Assembly: GCA_964019135.1 (NCBI GenBank)
Contig: OZ025257.1
Coordinates: 42,425,798 to 42,489,797 of the forward strand
From: Arenicola marina
Lineage: Eukaryota; Annelida; Polychaeta; Arenicolidae
Direction of reading: 5' to 3'
DNA length: 64,000 nucleotides
Shown one piece after another: positions 21,894-33,000 of the stretch (position 1 is its first letter; every line of letters begins with the position of its first letter). The translations under genes and the position numbers were made by a program. A model generated the notes under the pieces. That model was not told where the DNA came from, did no database searches, and saw only the letters and a program-made list of their open reading frames with translations.

Positions 21894-21899
21894 AACATA
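21894..21899 (+). repeat. Target-site duplication, left (Polinton A)
   Basis: AACATA, repeated exactly at 53932-53937. Six bases is the known Polinton duplication length. Confidence 0.88.
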
Positions 21900-23069
21900 A
21901 GTAGTAGGGAGAGTGAGTCCAGAGACATCAAGCACACACACCCCCCTCCCTCCCCCCCCCGTGGTCGTGCTATAGCGCGACCGAAAATTTTGAAATATCG
22001 ATTTGAAAATGCCGGTCACGAGTTAATGAGGTCATTAATTTTTGTAAAAATCTTTGTTTCCGTGCTATAGCACGGGTTATAATTAGCATAAATTACGATG
22101 TAAATAGCTAATTAAACTGTCAACAAGGTTATTCATAATTGCTTGAAGTCTTTGTTTCCGCGTTATAGTACGGGGTATAAATAGTATAAATTAGTATGTA
22201 AATAGGTATATTCAACAAGGTTATTAATCATTGTGTGTCTTATGTTCTCGTGCTATAGTACGAGTGAATGAAGAAGAATGAATAGGTGGCGGAAGAGGCA
22301 ATGAAGGTGTTAACTATGTCATTAATCATTGTTTGAAGTCTGCGATCAAGTACTATTATGAATAGGTAATAGATGAACAAGTCATTTTGCTTTGATGAAA
22401 CAGTAAATCATTTAATTGCTATAGATATCGCCATGTAAACTGTATATTCTCGCGTTACAATACGATTAATCGTCAACGACACGTGTATATAATCAATGTA
22501 ATCAGGCCATGTGAGATCCTATAAGCTGTGTAATATGTTTGTTTGTTTGTAAAAACCTAAGGATATATATATCGAGTAAACCATATTAACGCAAATACAA
22601 TCATCCATTTTGCAAAGTTTTTTTATTCCTATATCACTACATGAATACCATTACCCGCTACAACATCTATCGTGGTCAAAAACTGAGTATCACAAAAGCA
22701 TACACCTTGATATCATATTATTATACATGACAATTTAGACCATGGGTAAAGAGGTCTTGCACGCGGTTTGCATAAAACGCGGGGACTGCCGGCGAGTGAT
22801 ACGCGGAAAGTGAACAGATTGGAAATTATGAATATAGTTGTCATTGCACATGGTGTGTGGAGACCAATACTCTCGATAGATTCGTGACATGGAGTAATTT
22901 CGACATTTGAAATATAAGTAAAATAGACAGTATTCTCCGCATACATCTGTGCCAAGTGACTGCCACACCGCTCTCATGGGTTGTTGAATAAAATATTCCA
23001 AGTGTTTAAGGTTCACATAGGCACGAATTGGTTTTCCAAGTGAGTCAAACATCTCAATTTTCCCCGATG
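21900..23069. repeat. Terminal inverted repeat, left end of Polinton A
   Basis: About 1.17 kb, matched in inverted order by 37363-37953 plus 53472-53931. It includes the outer C-rich tract, five CTATAG-centred palindromes (21963-21982, 22061-22074, 22159-22172, 22249-22262, 22451-22464) and a protease 3' fragment. Confidence 0.88.
22735..23069 (-). pseudogene. 3' fragment of Polinton protease in left inverted repeat of A
   Basis: The C-terminal part of the adenovirus-type protease, with TDVCGEYC, nearly identical to the end of the complete gene at 37258-37698. It exists because the inverted repeat extends into the protease gene. It has no first half and no recognisable promoter. Confidence 0.85.
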
Positions 23070-23214
23070 ACACTAAACTTTAAATGTCACACGTACGTAT
23101 ACTAATCACAAATTATATATATATATATTCATCTACACCAGTGTAACTTTCACCATAATTCAGGATTAGTCATCTATAAATACATCAAATGTAACTTAGT
23201 GGATACATAAACAT

Positions 23215-23880
23215 TTAGGATAGATGTATCTTATCCAAACCTTTCGGGTAACATTCAACACAGTCAAAGTACCCCTCCTGATTTTGGTGAGATGACATAC
23301 AATCAACCAACTCGGTGAGTTCCGGAACACACTTATCATGGATCGTGTTGAGATGGAACTTAAGTAAATTCCACTGCTTTAAATCGAGAGTAATTCCTTT
23401 TCGGGTCGGCACGGGCGTATCTTGTGTATCCGGCAACCAGTATTTTCGAATATCTAGAAACTGGCCACGGGGCAGGACCTCGGCCATCACCAAACCTCCG
23501 AGATGATATTTCCGTGGATTGGTGGTCTGTTGCAATTCTCGATCTATGGTGTTTGTCAATGTCTGCAACATCTTCCAGCGGGTTGTGATGAGATTGACAC
23601 CCACTTTTGTAGGGTAATCACGGCCGTTGTCTTGACATACCCACTTTCTAATATCAAAGCGTAAAACGTCTTTGAAATACTGGACAGTTAAATAGACATT
23701 CTCTCCGATGCACTCTTGACAGCGTATATCGTGAGTTTGCTCGGAAGTACACTGCGTATTCTCCCAATTTCTTTTCTTGGCCAGCGGGATGAGTGGTAGC
23801 CGATTGGAGGGAGCGAAGCCCGCTGTTGTCTTGTGGGAAGTCATGTCGTTGTGGTGAAAAGATGGAGACCGCCCGTACAT
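23215..23880 (-). CDS. Tandem PC4/Sub1-like domain protein of Polinton A
   Basis: Nearly identical to the gene at 4924-5583, starting MYGRSPSFHHND. It has two PC4-like units: LRFDIRKWV...YPTKVGVNL, and GQFLDIRKYW...PTRKGITLDLKQW. It reads away from the polymerase across a spacer of about 1.5 kb. Small in-frame length differences from copy C occur between the two units. Role as an ssDNA-binding or transcription factor is inferred from the PC4 family. Confidence 0.73.
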   Translation of the reverse strand: MYGRSPSFHHNDMTSHKTTAGFAPSNRLPLIPLAKKRNWENTQCTSEQTHDIRCQECIGENVYLTVQYFKDVLRFDIRKWVCQDNGRDYPTKVGVNLITTRWKMLQTLTNTIDRELQQTTNPRKYHLGGLVMAEVLPRGQFLDIRKYWLPDTQDTPVPTRKGITLDLKQWNLLKFHLNTIHDKCVPELTELVDCMSSHQNQEGYFDCVECYPKGLDKIHLS

Positions 23881-25380
23881 TATATTGGCAACGCCCCCCC
23901 TCCGCCTCCTCGTCATCCACCCACTTGGGACGTGTCTGAACTTGCTTTGGCGAGGTGTAAAAATGGCATCACGACTGACGTCATACTTCGGCGTGGCTTT
24001 GTCATCTGTTTAAAGATAGACAGAGAGGGGCGTGGCCAACGGGCTTTGTACGCACGGGTAATCGCTGTAAATGAGCGATCAATCACTTTTTTAATCCCAA
24101 CAACTCAAGCCCGCGTTATAATAAGACTGAGTCGCTTCACTACGTTTGATAATAATTGGTTCATGCACTACTGTGTGTGAATTGTGTGTTTGAATTCACC
24201 GGTGGGAGGGCAGTGAGTCGAGCCGTCCAGCGCGCTGGACGGTGGGGGCGGGGCTTCGACCGAGACAAATATCGATTTTTTTTTTCCAAGCCCCTCAACA
24301 CAGTACCCGCTGGCCGTCACGACCTACTGATTTTCAAAAGTTCGGGCGAGCCAGCGAGCCAGAGTCAGCGGAGCGTCATGTGGTTTTTGGCGGGGTATTG
24401 GCCGACGGTCTGTGTACGCACAAGTTTGGGAGTGTCGCTGTGATATATTGTGAAATATCGGAAGGAATAATCACCTTAATTTTAGTTTCGGTTGTAACAT
24501 TATTCAACTGTCGCCGATGTAATAAGGATGCATCTATAAACGTTCGAACAAACAAGTCGTGGAGACAAGCGCCCGGTTGGCGTCCTTTTGTCGCGAGGGA
24601 GAAGAGTTATGACAGTTGTTTGATGAGTCAGTCTATTATTTCGATAGTAATAAGCGGGCTTTATGCTCTTCACCTCAGGTAGTTTTTCATCTGCAAGCCA
24701 TTAATACGTCGGCCGGAAAGGTCAATGGGTTAACCTCTTCAACAACCGCCTGTGGGCATTTAATTATACCTTCCCCTCCCGAATGGTTAGAATCTCCGTT
24801 ACATGATCGGCACGCCAATCCGTGGCAGCTGGTTCACTGAAGCTATTTAAATCATGATGGTATAGATGAGTTTGACGAGGCCGACGGGATTTGTACGTAT
24901 AACTTTGGAGTGTCCCTATGATATGCTCTTTTTGAACTATCGGAGAGAATAATCACCTTAATTATCGTTTCGGTTGTAACATTATTCAACTATCGGTCCT
25001 TTTGTCGCGAGGGAGAAGAGTTATGACAGTTGTTCGATGAGTCAGTCTATTATTTCGATAGTAATAAGCGGGCTTTATGGCCTTCACCTCAGGTAGTTTT
25101 TCATCTGCAAGTCATTAATACGTCGGCCAGAAAGGTCAATCGTTTAACCTCTTCAACAACCGCCTGTGGACATTTAATTATTCCCTTCCGCTCCTAGATG
25201 ACTAGACAAAGAAAAAACCGTTACACGAACGTCACGCAGCAACAATAATCGCATGCCAGTGGTGATGACTCATTTATATTTTGCTGTCGTCTGCAAAACC
25301 AAAGTGAGCGCGTCCCCTGCGTTGCGTATTATAAATAGTGGGGATACCCACCGGCTTAACATCATTCGAAATCAGTCATC
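23881..25380. promoter_or_regulatory. Divergent spacer of Polinton A with repeated motifs
   Basis: Non-coding DNA between the PC4-like and polymerase genes. It holds the motif GGCC(A)ACGG..TTTGTACG(C/T)A three times (near 24030-24058, 24388-24422 and 24873-24900) and two copies of a block of about 400 bases containing CTCTTCAACAACCGCCTGTG (near 24735 and 25150). The copy B spacer shows the same layout. Likely promoters or replication-linked sites; this is inference. Confidence 0.55.
25330..25338 (+). promoter_or_regulatory. TATA box of copy A polymerase
   Basis: TATAAATAG, 51 bases before the polymerase ATG at 25381. The surrounding sequence is conserved in copies B and C. Confidence 0.7.
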
Positions 25381-28300
25381 ATGGAGAACGACGCTACCTG
25401 CTCGCTGTGCCATCGGTTCTGTGGCAACCGTTATAATCTGGATCAACATATGAGAGCCAAACATACTGTTTGTGAAAGAGAGAGTTTTAAATGTAAAGAC
25501 TGTGGAAAAGAAATGGATAATGGACATAACTTGCGTGTGCATGAAAATACTCACGCTCAACGCAGACCCAAACATACTGTTTGTGAAAGAGAGAGTTTTA
25601 AATGCAAAGACTGCGGAAAAGAAATGTATAATGGACATAACTTGCGTGTACATGAAAATACTCACGCTCAACGCAGACCCGCGGTGACATTTCCGTGCTC
25701 ACATTGTGGGAAAATAATGTCAAACGAATACAACTTGCGGGTTCATGAAAATACTGATCGTCATCCCTATCATTGTGGACAGTGTGGTCTAGGAGTGAAA
25801 ACTGCTATTGATCTTCGGGCTCACACCCATCAACACGAGGCGAAGACTCACACTTGTCCACGGTGTAAGACGTCTTTCATGACCCTACATCACTTGAGAG
25901 AACACTCTTGTCATAAAATGAATACGATTCCCTCAACATAGTCACAATCCGTCACTGAGACGACGGAAGCGGAAAATACTGTCCAGAAGAAGAGAAAAAG
26001 CGATGGGAAAACCAGTGCCTCTAAGCGATTATCACCAGGTACGGATATAGTGACTTGTCGGCTATGTCATCACCGTTGTGAGGGATGGGTAGATTTCTTC
26101 CTTCACAGACGTAATGTCCATCAAAGCGGCGGTAGCGCTTTACAGCCGCATCCGTTTGCAGAAGGCGATGAGCCGTGGACCGAAAATGGGGAAGTCGATA
26201 CCGCATTGGCCAATGTTTACCAGCGCCATTCCAGTGTCATTCTTGAACCACATCGGTCCAGCAATGAGAGACTGACCAATAGTTATAATTTTCCTATCGA
26301 TCCTTCAAATTTCCAAGAACGTGATATGATGGAACATATACGCTATATGTTTGACAGAGAAGACCGCGCTGTAAAAATTAATGCTGCGGCAGGTTTTGTT
26401 TTACGAAACAGAGAGACGGGGGAACTACGATACTTTTACCCCCATCTCAACAACCAACTGTTTACGTATCCGCTCTCTCTGAGTTCTACACGAGATCTGG
26501 ATAGGATCCAGGAGAAAATTCTTCGTTTAAATTTACTGGATACACTTATGCGGGAACGTCCGGACTCCAAATGGATTTTTGTATGTCTGACTAACATTCG
26601 CTACGTAGCAACGAAAACGTCCTACACCATGGGAAGTCCGCCAGTTCTTCCCGCGTATCTAAAAAACAAGAAGAGTCTTTTGACGATGACGACGGATAAA
26701 GACTGGCAGACCTTACAGAGATCACAGGTGTTTCTTTCGTTGTTTAGCGTATCACCGTCAACCGTCGTGGACTTCACTGAATGACGGGGCCGATAAATTA
26801 TTAGACCAATGGTGCTCCTGGAAAAGACAACATGATCCCGATTTCACCCAAACACCGGATACCTTTAAAGGAGTAACCGTTGATGATATGTCATCCTTAG
26901 AGACATTATTTAAGGTGAACATCTTCTTATATGCACTATCTGAGAAAGACACAGCTACCTCTATTTATAGAAGTTGTGGTAGACACGGTACCGACGGAGG
27001 AAGGAATGACATTCACATGAATGTATTTCAAAATCATCTTTCTCTCATCACAAATATACAAGTCTTCGCTCATAAATTTCAATGTGATACGTGCGAGCGT
27101 CACTTTCCCCTACCGTGGCCTTTGCGACGTCACCAACGTACTTGCTCGTCAAAAACCACTATTGTATACAGCGGGGGATTTTATCAAGGCGCAGACAGCG
27201 TCTTTGATTTATTGGATCAAGTCGGCATTCACGTTCCTGATGGGGAACGTTATTTCCCGTGGATTTCTACCTTTGACTTTGAATCCCTACTGTCACCTAT
27301 CCATGACGAAACTTCTTCAGGGAAAATGACATTTTCGACAAAACACACACCCATCTCTGTAGCTGTATGCAGCAATGTCCCCGATTATCGTGAAGGTGTA
27401 TGCTTTGTTGATCCGAACCCGGATACTTTGGTCGATCAAATGTTTACACAGTTGTATAAAATTCAGGGGAAATCCTACGAATTAGCAAAAAAGAAATGGG
27501 AATATGTTTTTGAAGAATTGGATTCCCTACGACAAACATTACAAGCAGAAGACAAGGACCGTGAAGAATTATGTGAGTTGGGAGAAGACTGGTTAAATCC
27601 ATTCCATGTACCACACCTAAGTGGGGAAGAACAAGGATATCAGGAGAATGACGATGAAGAGGAAATCTGCGAATTACAAGGCAAACCAGAACAGGAGGAT
27701 GGAGATAATGACCATCCAATGCTGAAAGCTGTAAATAAACTTTACGGGAGATTTGAAGGATATTGCCGCCAACTCCCGGTGCTTGGATTCAATTCAGGAA
27801 AATATGACATAAACCTTTTAAAACGGTCATCTTTTCTCCGTATCATGGCGGAAGATGTAAAAGCTGAAGAGAATTGTGAAGATGAGAATGGTGAATCGGG
27901 GGAAACAGGAGAGAAAAAGGAAAAGATGTTTGTCATCAAGAGAAACAATGTGTACGTATGTATAAGCAACCCTTCCTTCCGTTTTCTGGATGTGACGCAG
28001 TATTTACCTCCCGGTACTTCATATGATAAATTTCTGCGCACCTTTGAGACAGATCAAAAGAAATCATTCTTCCCGTATGAATGGTTGGATGACATAGATA
28101 AACTTACCTACAAAGCCCTTCCACAGATGGAAGCATTCTTTTCTACCCTGAAGGGTCAAAATGTCTTGGGACAATCTCCTGAAGAGATAGAGTCGAATTA
28201 CGCTGTTCTACTCGATGCATGGGAGACTGAAGAAATGAAGACGATGGAAGATTTTCTGCGGTGGTATAACACATTAGATGTTTTACCATTCGTTGAGGCG

Positions 28301-30586
28301 GCAGAGAAGATGCGGACACTATTCGCAAACAACGGAATAGACGCGTTTAAGGATTGTGTGTCTGTTCCCGGCGTGGCACGAAGACTTCTGGACAAATGCG
28401 CCCGTAATGAAAATGCATCTTTTGCCCTCTTTGGCTATCGCCACAAAGATATGTATCACAAAATCCGCGCCAATCTCTTTGGAGGATTATCTGTCATTTT
28501 CACACGCTATCACGAAGCGGGAAAAACTTACATCAGGAATCATCGTCACTTTCCTTGTAAAAGTGTGTGGGGATACGATGCGAACGCGCTCTACCTCAGT
28601 TCCTTTCAGGATTATTTTCCTGTGGGTGCGTTTTATCGTCGTCGTGCAGACCGTAACTTTACATGTGAGGTATCCAGTAAACACCAATCCATGTATCACT
28701 GGATGAATTGGATAATGAAAAAAGACCCGACCATTGACATCATCCATCGCCTCAACCACGGACGAGAGATAAAATTCGGAAGCTATGCGGTGGATGGATT
28801 GGATGCAGAAAAGAAGACAATTTATGAATTTCACGGTAAGCGAACTTGTCGAGCAATGACGTCAATCGAAAATTAACCAATAACTTAAATTAGTTTTACC
28901 TCTATTTTATAATTATTACACTTTTAAAGATAAGTTATTGTTATTGCCAAAAATATACTTTATAACCGTTATCGAAAATTGAGATGATAAAGTTATCCCA
29001 TTGCAGTCTATTTGTGTTCTTTACATTGAAAAGAATTCATTTTCTTTACATTTTGATAGGATGCTATTGGCATGGTCATGAATGTATGAAGAGCGATGTG
29101 GAGAAAAAAGAAAAACTACGAAAGAAGAGGAGAGATCGCACACAAAAACGTACTATAGAATTGGAGAAATGTGGTTACACGGTGATTGAGGAATGGGAGT
29201 GTCATTTCAATGAATCTCTCAATCACTATCCAGATCTTAAAGTATTTGTTAATAGTCAAGCCCCAACTTTTACTTGTCGTTATGGAAGGGGTAGGGTAAA
29301 CCAAGATCAACTCCTACAAGCGGTAAAAGATGACACCTTCTTTGGGTTTCTAGAGGTTGATTTAGAAGTCCCTAATGTATGGAGTGTCCCGAACATGGTC
29401 AATAAATCGAAGGGTATGTCACCAAAGGAATATTTCGCAGAATTTCCTCCACTGTTCTGTAACGCCACTATACCATATGAAATGTGAGGAGAACACATGC
29501 AGAGGTTTGCTGAAAATAATAATATTCCAAAAACGAGTAAGAGGTTGCTAGTGAACGCCATGAAAGCCCATAAACTGTTGGTAACCACTCCCTTGTTGAA
29601 GTGGTATCTGGAACACGGTCTTGTAGTAACTCACATTTACGACTCAGTCGAATACTCGAAACAAAAGTGTTTTTCACCTTTTGTGGAAACTATCACGGCT
29701 GCGAGACGGGATGGTGACAGAAATTCAAATTCACTGTTGGCAGTTTTAGCAAAGTTGGAAGGGAATTCTGCTTACGGTAGCCAACTCCTCAACCCGGAGA
29801 AATTTCGCAATATTCAATACGAAACTGATAGAGTAAAAGTGTGTCGGAAAGTAAACGATCCTTGTTTTCGCTCATTGAACGAGATCAGTCCTGACTTGTA
29901 TGAGTTAGAAATGTCAAAAAAAAACATTGAAGTTAGATATACCCGTACAGAATGCATTGTTCATACTTCAAAACGCCAAGAAAAGAATGTTGGAATTTTA
30001 CTTTGATTTCCTGAGGGAGAAGGTGGATTATCGGAAATTCGAGTTGTTAGAAACAGACACAGACAGCCTTTATTTGGCAATGTCTGAAGAGAATCTGGAA
30101 GATATACTTCTTCCAGGTGCAAAAGAAGAATTTTTAAACGATTTATATCATCATTGTGATAATAAAAGTTTCACTGCGGAAAATTATTTTTTCCCACGCC
30201 AATGTTGTAAGACCCACGAACAGTATGATGCTAGAACTCCAGGATTGTTCAAGAAGGAATTCAGTGATGGCAGAAATTTTTTAGGCCTATCATCTAAATC
30301 TTATCTGGTGGTCGGTAAAGATGAATCTACTAAATTATCGTGTAAAGGTGTGCAAAAGCGTTGGATTACCAATCCGCAGGATATCTTTCATGACGTCATA
30401 GACAATCAAGCCACTCGGTCTGCTACCAACAGGGGATTTTTGGTAAAAAATAATGAAATCCTCTCTTACACTCAAGAGCGAGCCGGTTTTTCTTACATGT
30501 ATGTGAAGAGGCAGGTGCAGGGTGACGGGATACATACTGTACCCTTAGATATAACGTTGTGCCCATATGAAGAAAAGGAGACGTAG
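25381..30586 (+). pseudogene. pPolB: Polinton protein-primed DNA polymerase B, diverged and broken (copy A)
   Basis: A fossil of the family B, protein-primed polymerase. Visible parts in order are C2H2 zinc fingers (one 37-codon finger unit is duplicated), a further CRLCHHRC finger, exonuclease motifs FDFESL and FNSGKYDIN, polymerase motif A GYDANALYL, motif B NSAYGSQLL, motif C TDTDSLYLA and the SSKSYLV lysine region. A GT-AG intron (28836-29059) lies at the same codon as in copies B and C. About five breaks are present. The first fingers match copy B almost exactly, but from about 25825 on the protein is only about 60% identical by eye, in contrast to the rest of the element. Confidence 0.92.
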
Positions 30587-30991
30587 GAAGAAGCATGAAT
30601 GACCTGCATCTTGTATTGTATATAAGACTGTGTATATGTAAACCTTAAAGTATATTATATATGTATATGATCTTGATAACATATATATATATATATTTGT
30701 GTTTATATAGATATAAAGAATGTAGAATTATATTATTATTATTATGATAAATATGTGTTATGATATGGGGTTTCATTCCCAACTACAGTGTGTTGTGACG
30801 AACGAGTGGATGATTTACAAGTTGTTTAATACTGTATTATATCGATACTATGTATTTTTTATTATATAAATAATGATACCAAGGTTAGTCTGTATACTTT
30901 GTGTCGAATGTTTTGTGGTACATAATAAATATAATCTACTTTTTATTTGATTCTTTATTTCATATAATCGCATAGACATAAGTTCACATAT
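30587..30991. other. A/T-rich spacer after polymerase, copy A
   Basis: Non-coding DNA between two convergent genes, rich in TATATA. AATAAA-type words lie near 30926 (plus strand) and 30951-30956 (minus strand), so transcripts from both sides may end here. Near identity to copy B resumes at about 30880. Confidence 0.5.
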
Positions 30992-31390
30992 TTAATGGTA
31001 CTCTTTGGCCAATTGTTCAATGACATCAGTCAACCACATGTAATCGGGCGTTGTCGAAGGTGGTTCTTCATTCGTGGGTTCAACTTGTGGCATTTTATTC
31101 GTCTTACATACGGGTGAGGAAACTTGTACTGTCTCACATCGGGTTGGGACGACATTTATCTGAGAAGGGGGCGGGTCCACTTCTACCGTCTCGCGTCCAA
31201 TCAGATTTAGGGCTCTGTCGATGGCCGCCGCGTTGTCCGCTACAGCTCGCCACGCTTGAGAAGTTAATTTTACGCGACGGCCTGATGGTAAAGAGATGTA
31301 TACCAGAAAGCCATTTTTGCTATTTCTTTCAATCTCCGCAAAATGGTCTTCGCCTAAAGGCAACTTTATACGATGAAACTTGACCTCCAT
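30992..31390 (-). CDS. Small PC4-like protein on opposite strand (copy A)
   Basis: 132 residues. The first half has EIERNSKNGFLVYISL, SGRRVKLTSQAWRAVADN and AAIDRAL, which resembles the PC4 pattern GRKGISL..EQW..L...I..ID.AV; a distant PC4-like fold is possible. The second half is proline/serine-rich and ends in a short acidic helix (DVIEQLAKEYH). It reads against its neighbours and shares a divergent promoter region with the gene at 31688. Nearly identical to 45082-45480 in copy B. Function unknown. Confidence 0.65.
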   Translation of the reverse strand: MEVKFHRIKLPLGEDHFAEIERNSKNGFLVYISLPSGRRVKLTSQAWRAVADNAAAIDRALNLIGRETVEVDPPPSQINVVPTRCETVQVSSPVCKTNKMPQVEPTNEEPPSTTPDYMWLTDVIEQLAKEYH

Positions 31391-31687
31391 GATGTGTGTG
31401 ATGCTTCAAACTGCTGTCACATGCGTTATTGTCATGCGTTTTATAACCAACCAACTTTCATTTGTGCTGACACCTGCGATATTTTCCATTGTTTCATAAC
31501 GATGACTCATCTCGAACCTTCTAGAAGCACGCTCATATAGTGATGTCAGTTCTATAAATAGCACACGGTGACTCATCATCTTTTGACTGTAACGGCAACA
31601 TATTACAGCTGATGTCACTTCTATAAATAGCTTATAACCAACTGAGCGTTTGACGCGCTCAGTCCACACCATCTGTCACATTTTGAA
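31391..31687. promoter_or_regulatory. Divergent promoter region with duplicated TATA block (copy A)
   Basis: On the plus strand TATAAATAG occurs at 31553-31561 and 31622-31630, each preceded by TGATGTCA(G/C)TTC, a short tandem duplication. On the minus strand TTATAAAACGC (near 31438-31447) serves the opposite gene. The layout is conserved in copy B. Confidence 0.65.
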
Positions 31688-31969
31688 ATGGGTGTGCTGT
31701 GGAGTCAAAGTAGTGAAGAAACTTTTCAGTCTCACGCCTTGTGGAAGAACGGTGTTAAAATGACAAATTCATTGGAAGAGTACCAACACATTCTAAAAAG
31801 TTTTTTAGCAGACAATATTTGGCATGATGGACGTCGCGAAATATTGAGAATATTTACCCATGATGTGTGTGAATTTTTGAAACAGAAAGGACGCATGCGC
31901 GTTGCCGAACAAATTCAAGCGTACTATATCGTCTTGAAAGATCAGAATGAAAAGCATTACGATGAGTGA
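31688..31969 (+). CDS. Conserved Polinton protein, 93 residues (copy A)
   Basis: I do not recognise this protein. It is mostly helical in character, with ALWKNGVKMTNSLEEYQ, FLADNIWHDGRREIL and RVAEQIQAYYIVLKDQN. It sits directly before the packaging ATPase and overlaps its start (ATGAGTGA), so both are probably made from one transcript. Copy B has a near-identical version at 44500-44784. Confidence 0.65.
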   Translation: MGVLWSQSSEETFQSHALWKNGVKMTNSLEEYQHILKSFLADNIWHDGRREILRIFTHDVCEFLKQKGRMRVAEQIQAYYIVLKDQNEKHYDE

Positions 31970-32612
31970 GCAGATCGTCTATCCGTGGAAACCCTACTCT
32001 ACCTATTTCCTCGCTGGTCCTTCCAAGTGTGGGAAGACTCAATGGATACAAAGATTTATACATCATAAGAATAAGATGTTTCAAGATCCCTCACCCGGTA
32101 AAGTTATTTATTTCTACGGGGTTTGGCAACATACTTTTGAACAGATGGAACGTGACGGTATCATATTTGTTAAAGGCTTACCGACGATGAAAGAAGTGGA
32201 TACTTATGGAGATGGAGAACATACGCTGTTGGTGATTGATGATCTTTATCTAGAAGTGGCGGCTTCTACTCTCGTCAGCAACTTATTTACGCGTGAATCA
32301 CATCACAGAAAGCTAAGCGTCGTCTTAGTGAGTCAAAATCTATTTCACGCGGGACGCTATTCGAGAACTATACAACTGAATACAGAGTATTTAGTATTAT
32401 TCAAAAGCCCACGTGACGCCAATCAGATTCAGTATCTGGCGAGGCAGTTATACCCACATCATGTACAGGCTTTCATGAGTGCCTACCAGGATGCAACGTC
32501 TGGGCTGCATGGGTATTTAGTGGTGGACGCCACCGTTAACGCTTTGGACGACTACCGATTGCGGTCGCGCGTGTTTCCTGGTGAAGACATGTGGATCTAC
32601 ACCTATAAATAG
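31962..32612 (+). CDS. FtsK/HerA-type packaging ATPase (copy A)
   Basis: About 216 residues, starting MSEQIVYPW. Walker A is GPSKCGKT (about residues 18-25) and Walker B is TLLVIDDL (about 87-94), followed by VVLVSQNLF, a sensor-like strand ending in Q. This matches the A32-like ATPase of Polintons and large DNA viruses, which drives genome packaging into capsids. A second ATG five codons upstream is possible; this start overlaps the stop of the preceding gene. The stop codon TAG is the last three bases of a TATAAATAG box for the next gene. Looks whole. Confidence 0.88.
   Translation: MSEQIVYPWKPYSTYFLAGPSKCGKTQWIQRFIHHKNKMFQDPSPGKVIYFYGVWQHTFEQMERDGIIFVKGLPTMKEVDTYGDGEHTLLVIDDLYLEVAASTLVSNLFTRESHHRKLSVVLVSQNLFHAGRYSRTIQLNTEYLVLFKSPRDANQIQYLARQLYPHHVQAFMSAYQDATSGLHGYLVVDATVNALDDYRLRSRVFPGEDMWIYTYK
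32604..32612 (+). promoter_or_regulatory. TATA box overlapping ATPase stop (copy A)
   Basis: TATAAATAG, 46 bases before the ATG at 32650. Its final TAG is the stop codon of the ATPase gene. Copy B has the same arrangement at 43857-43865. Confidence 0.6.
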
Positions 32613-32649
32613 CGTGTCTCCCGCATTGTTTCGGCAGACAACTGTGGAA

Positions 32650-33000
32650 ATGTCCAACAAAGTGAAGGAAGAGAGCGATTTTCTCAGCTTAGTGGCCAAG
32701 GCAGATCCCCAACAAAGACGAGCACTCCTTTCAACAGCTACATCCAACCAAGTTCTTGTTTTGCGTGAAATCATTATAAATATTTTACGTGGACGTTTTG
32801 CATTGTCAGCTGAACAGATTCAAGTGCTGAATCCATTCAAACGCTTTTTACGACTTTTATCTCAATCCTCATCAACGTTGTCAGCCTCCAGGACTCTATT
32901 GAGACGACATAGTAAACATATTCAGATACTTCTTCAGACGGTTTGGTCTCACTTGCATCCACTGCTACGCGATGAAGAAAGCCGTTCTGATACCTATTGA
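32650..33000 (+). CDS. Conserved small Polinton protein, FLSLVAKADPQQRRALL type (copy A)
   Basis: About 116 residues, starting MSNKVKEESDF. The pattern FLSLVAKADPQQRRALLSTA, then RGRFALSAEQIQVLNPFKRF, is one I recognise beside Polinton ATPase and integrase genes in many animals. Basic and helical; no enzyme motif. Its role is unknown; a virion or DNA-associated part is possible. The start follows the TATA box by 46 bases. Confidence 0.75.
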   Translation: MSNKVKEESDFLSLVAKADPQQRRALLSTATSNQVLVLREIIINILRGRFALSAEQIQVLNPFKRFLRLLSQSSSTLSASRTLLRRHSKHIQILLQTVWSHLHPLLRDEESRSDTY

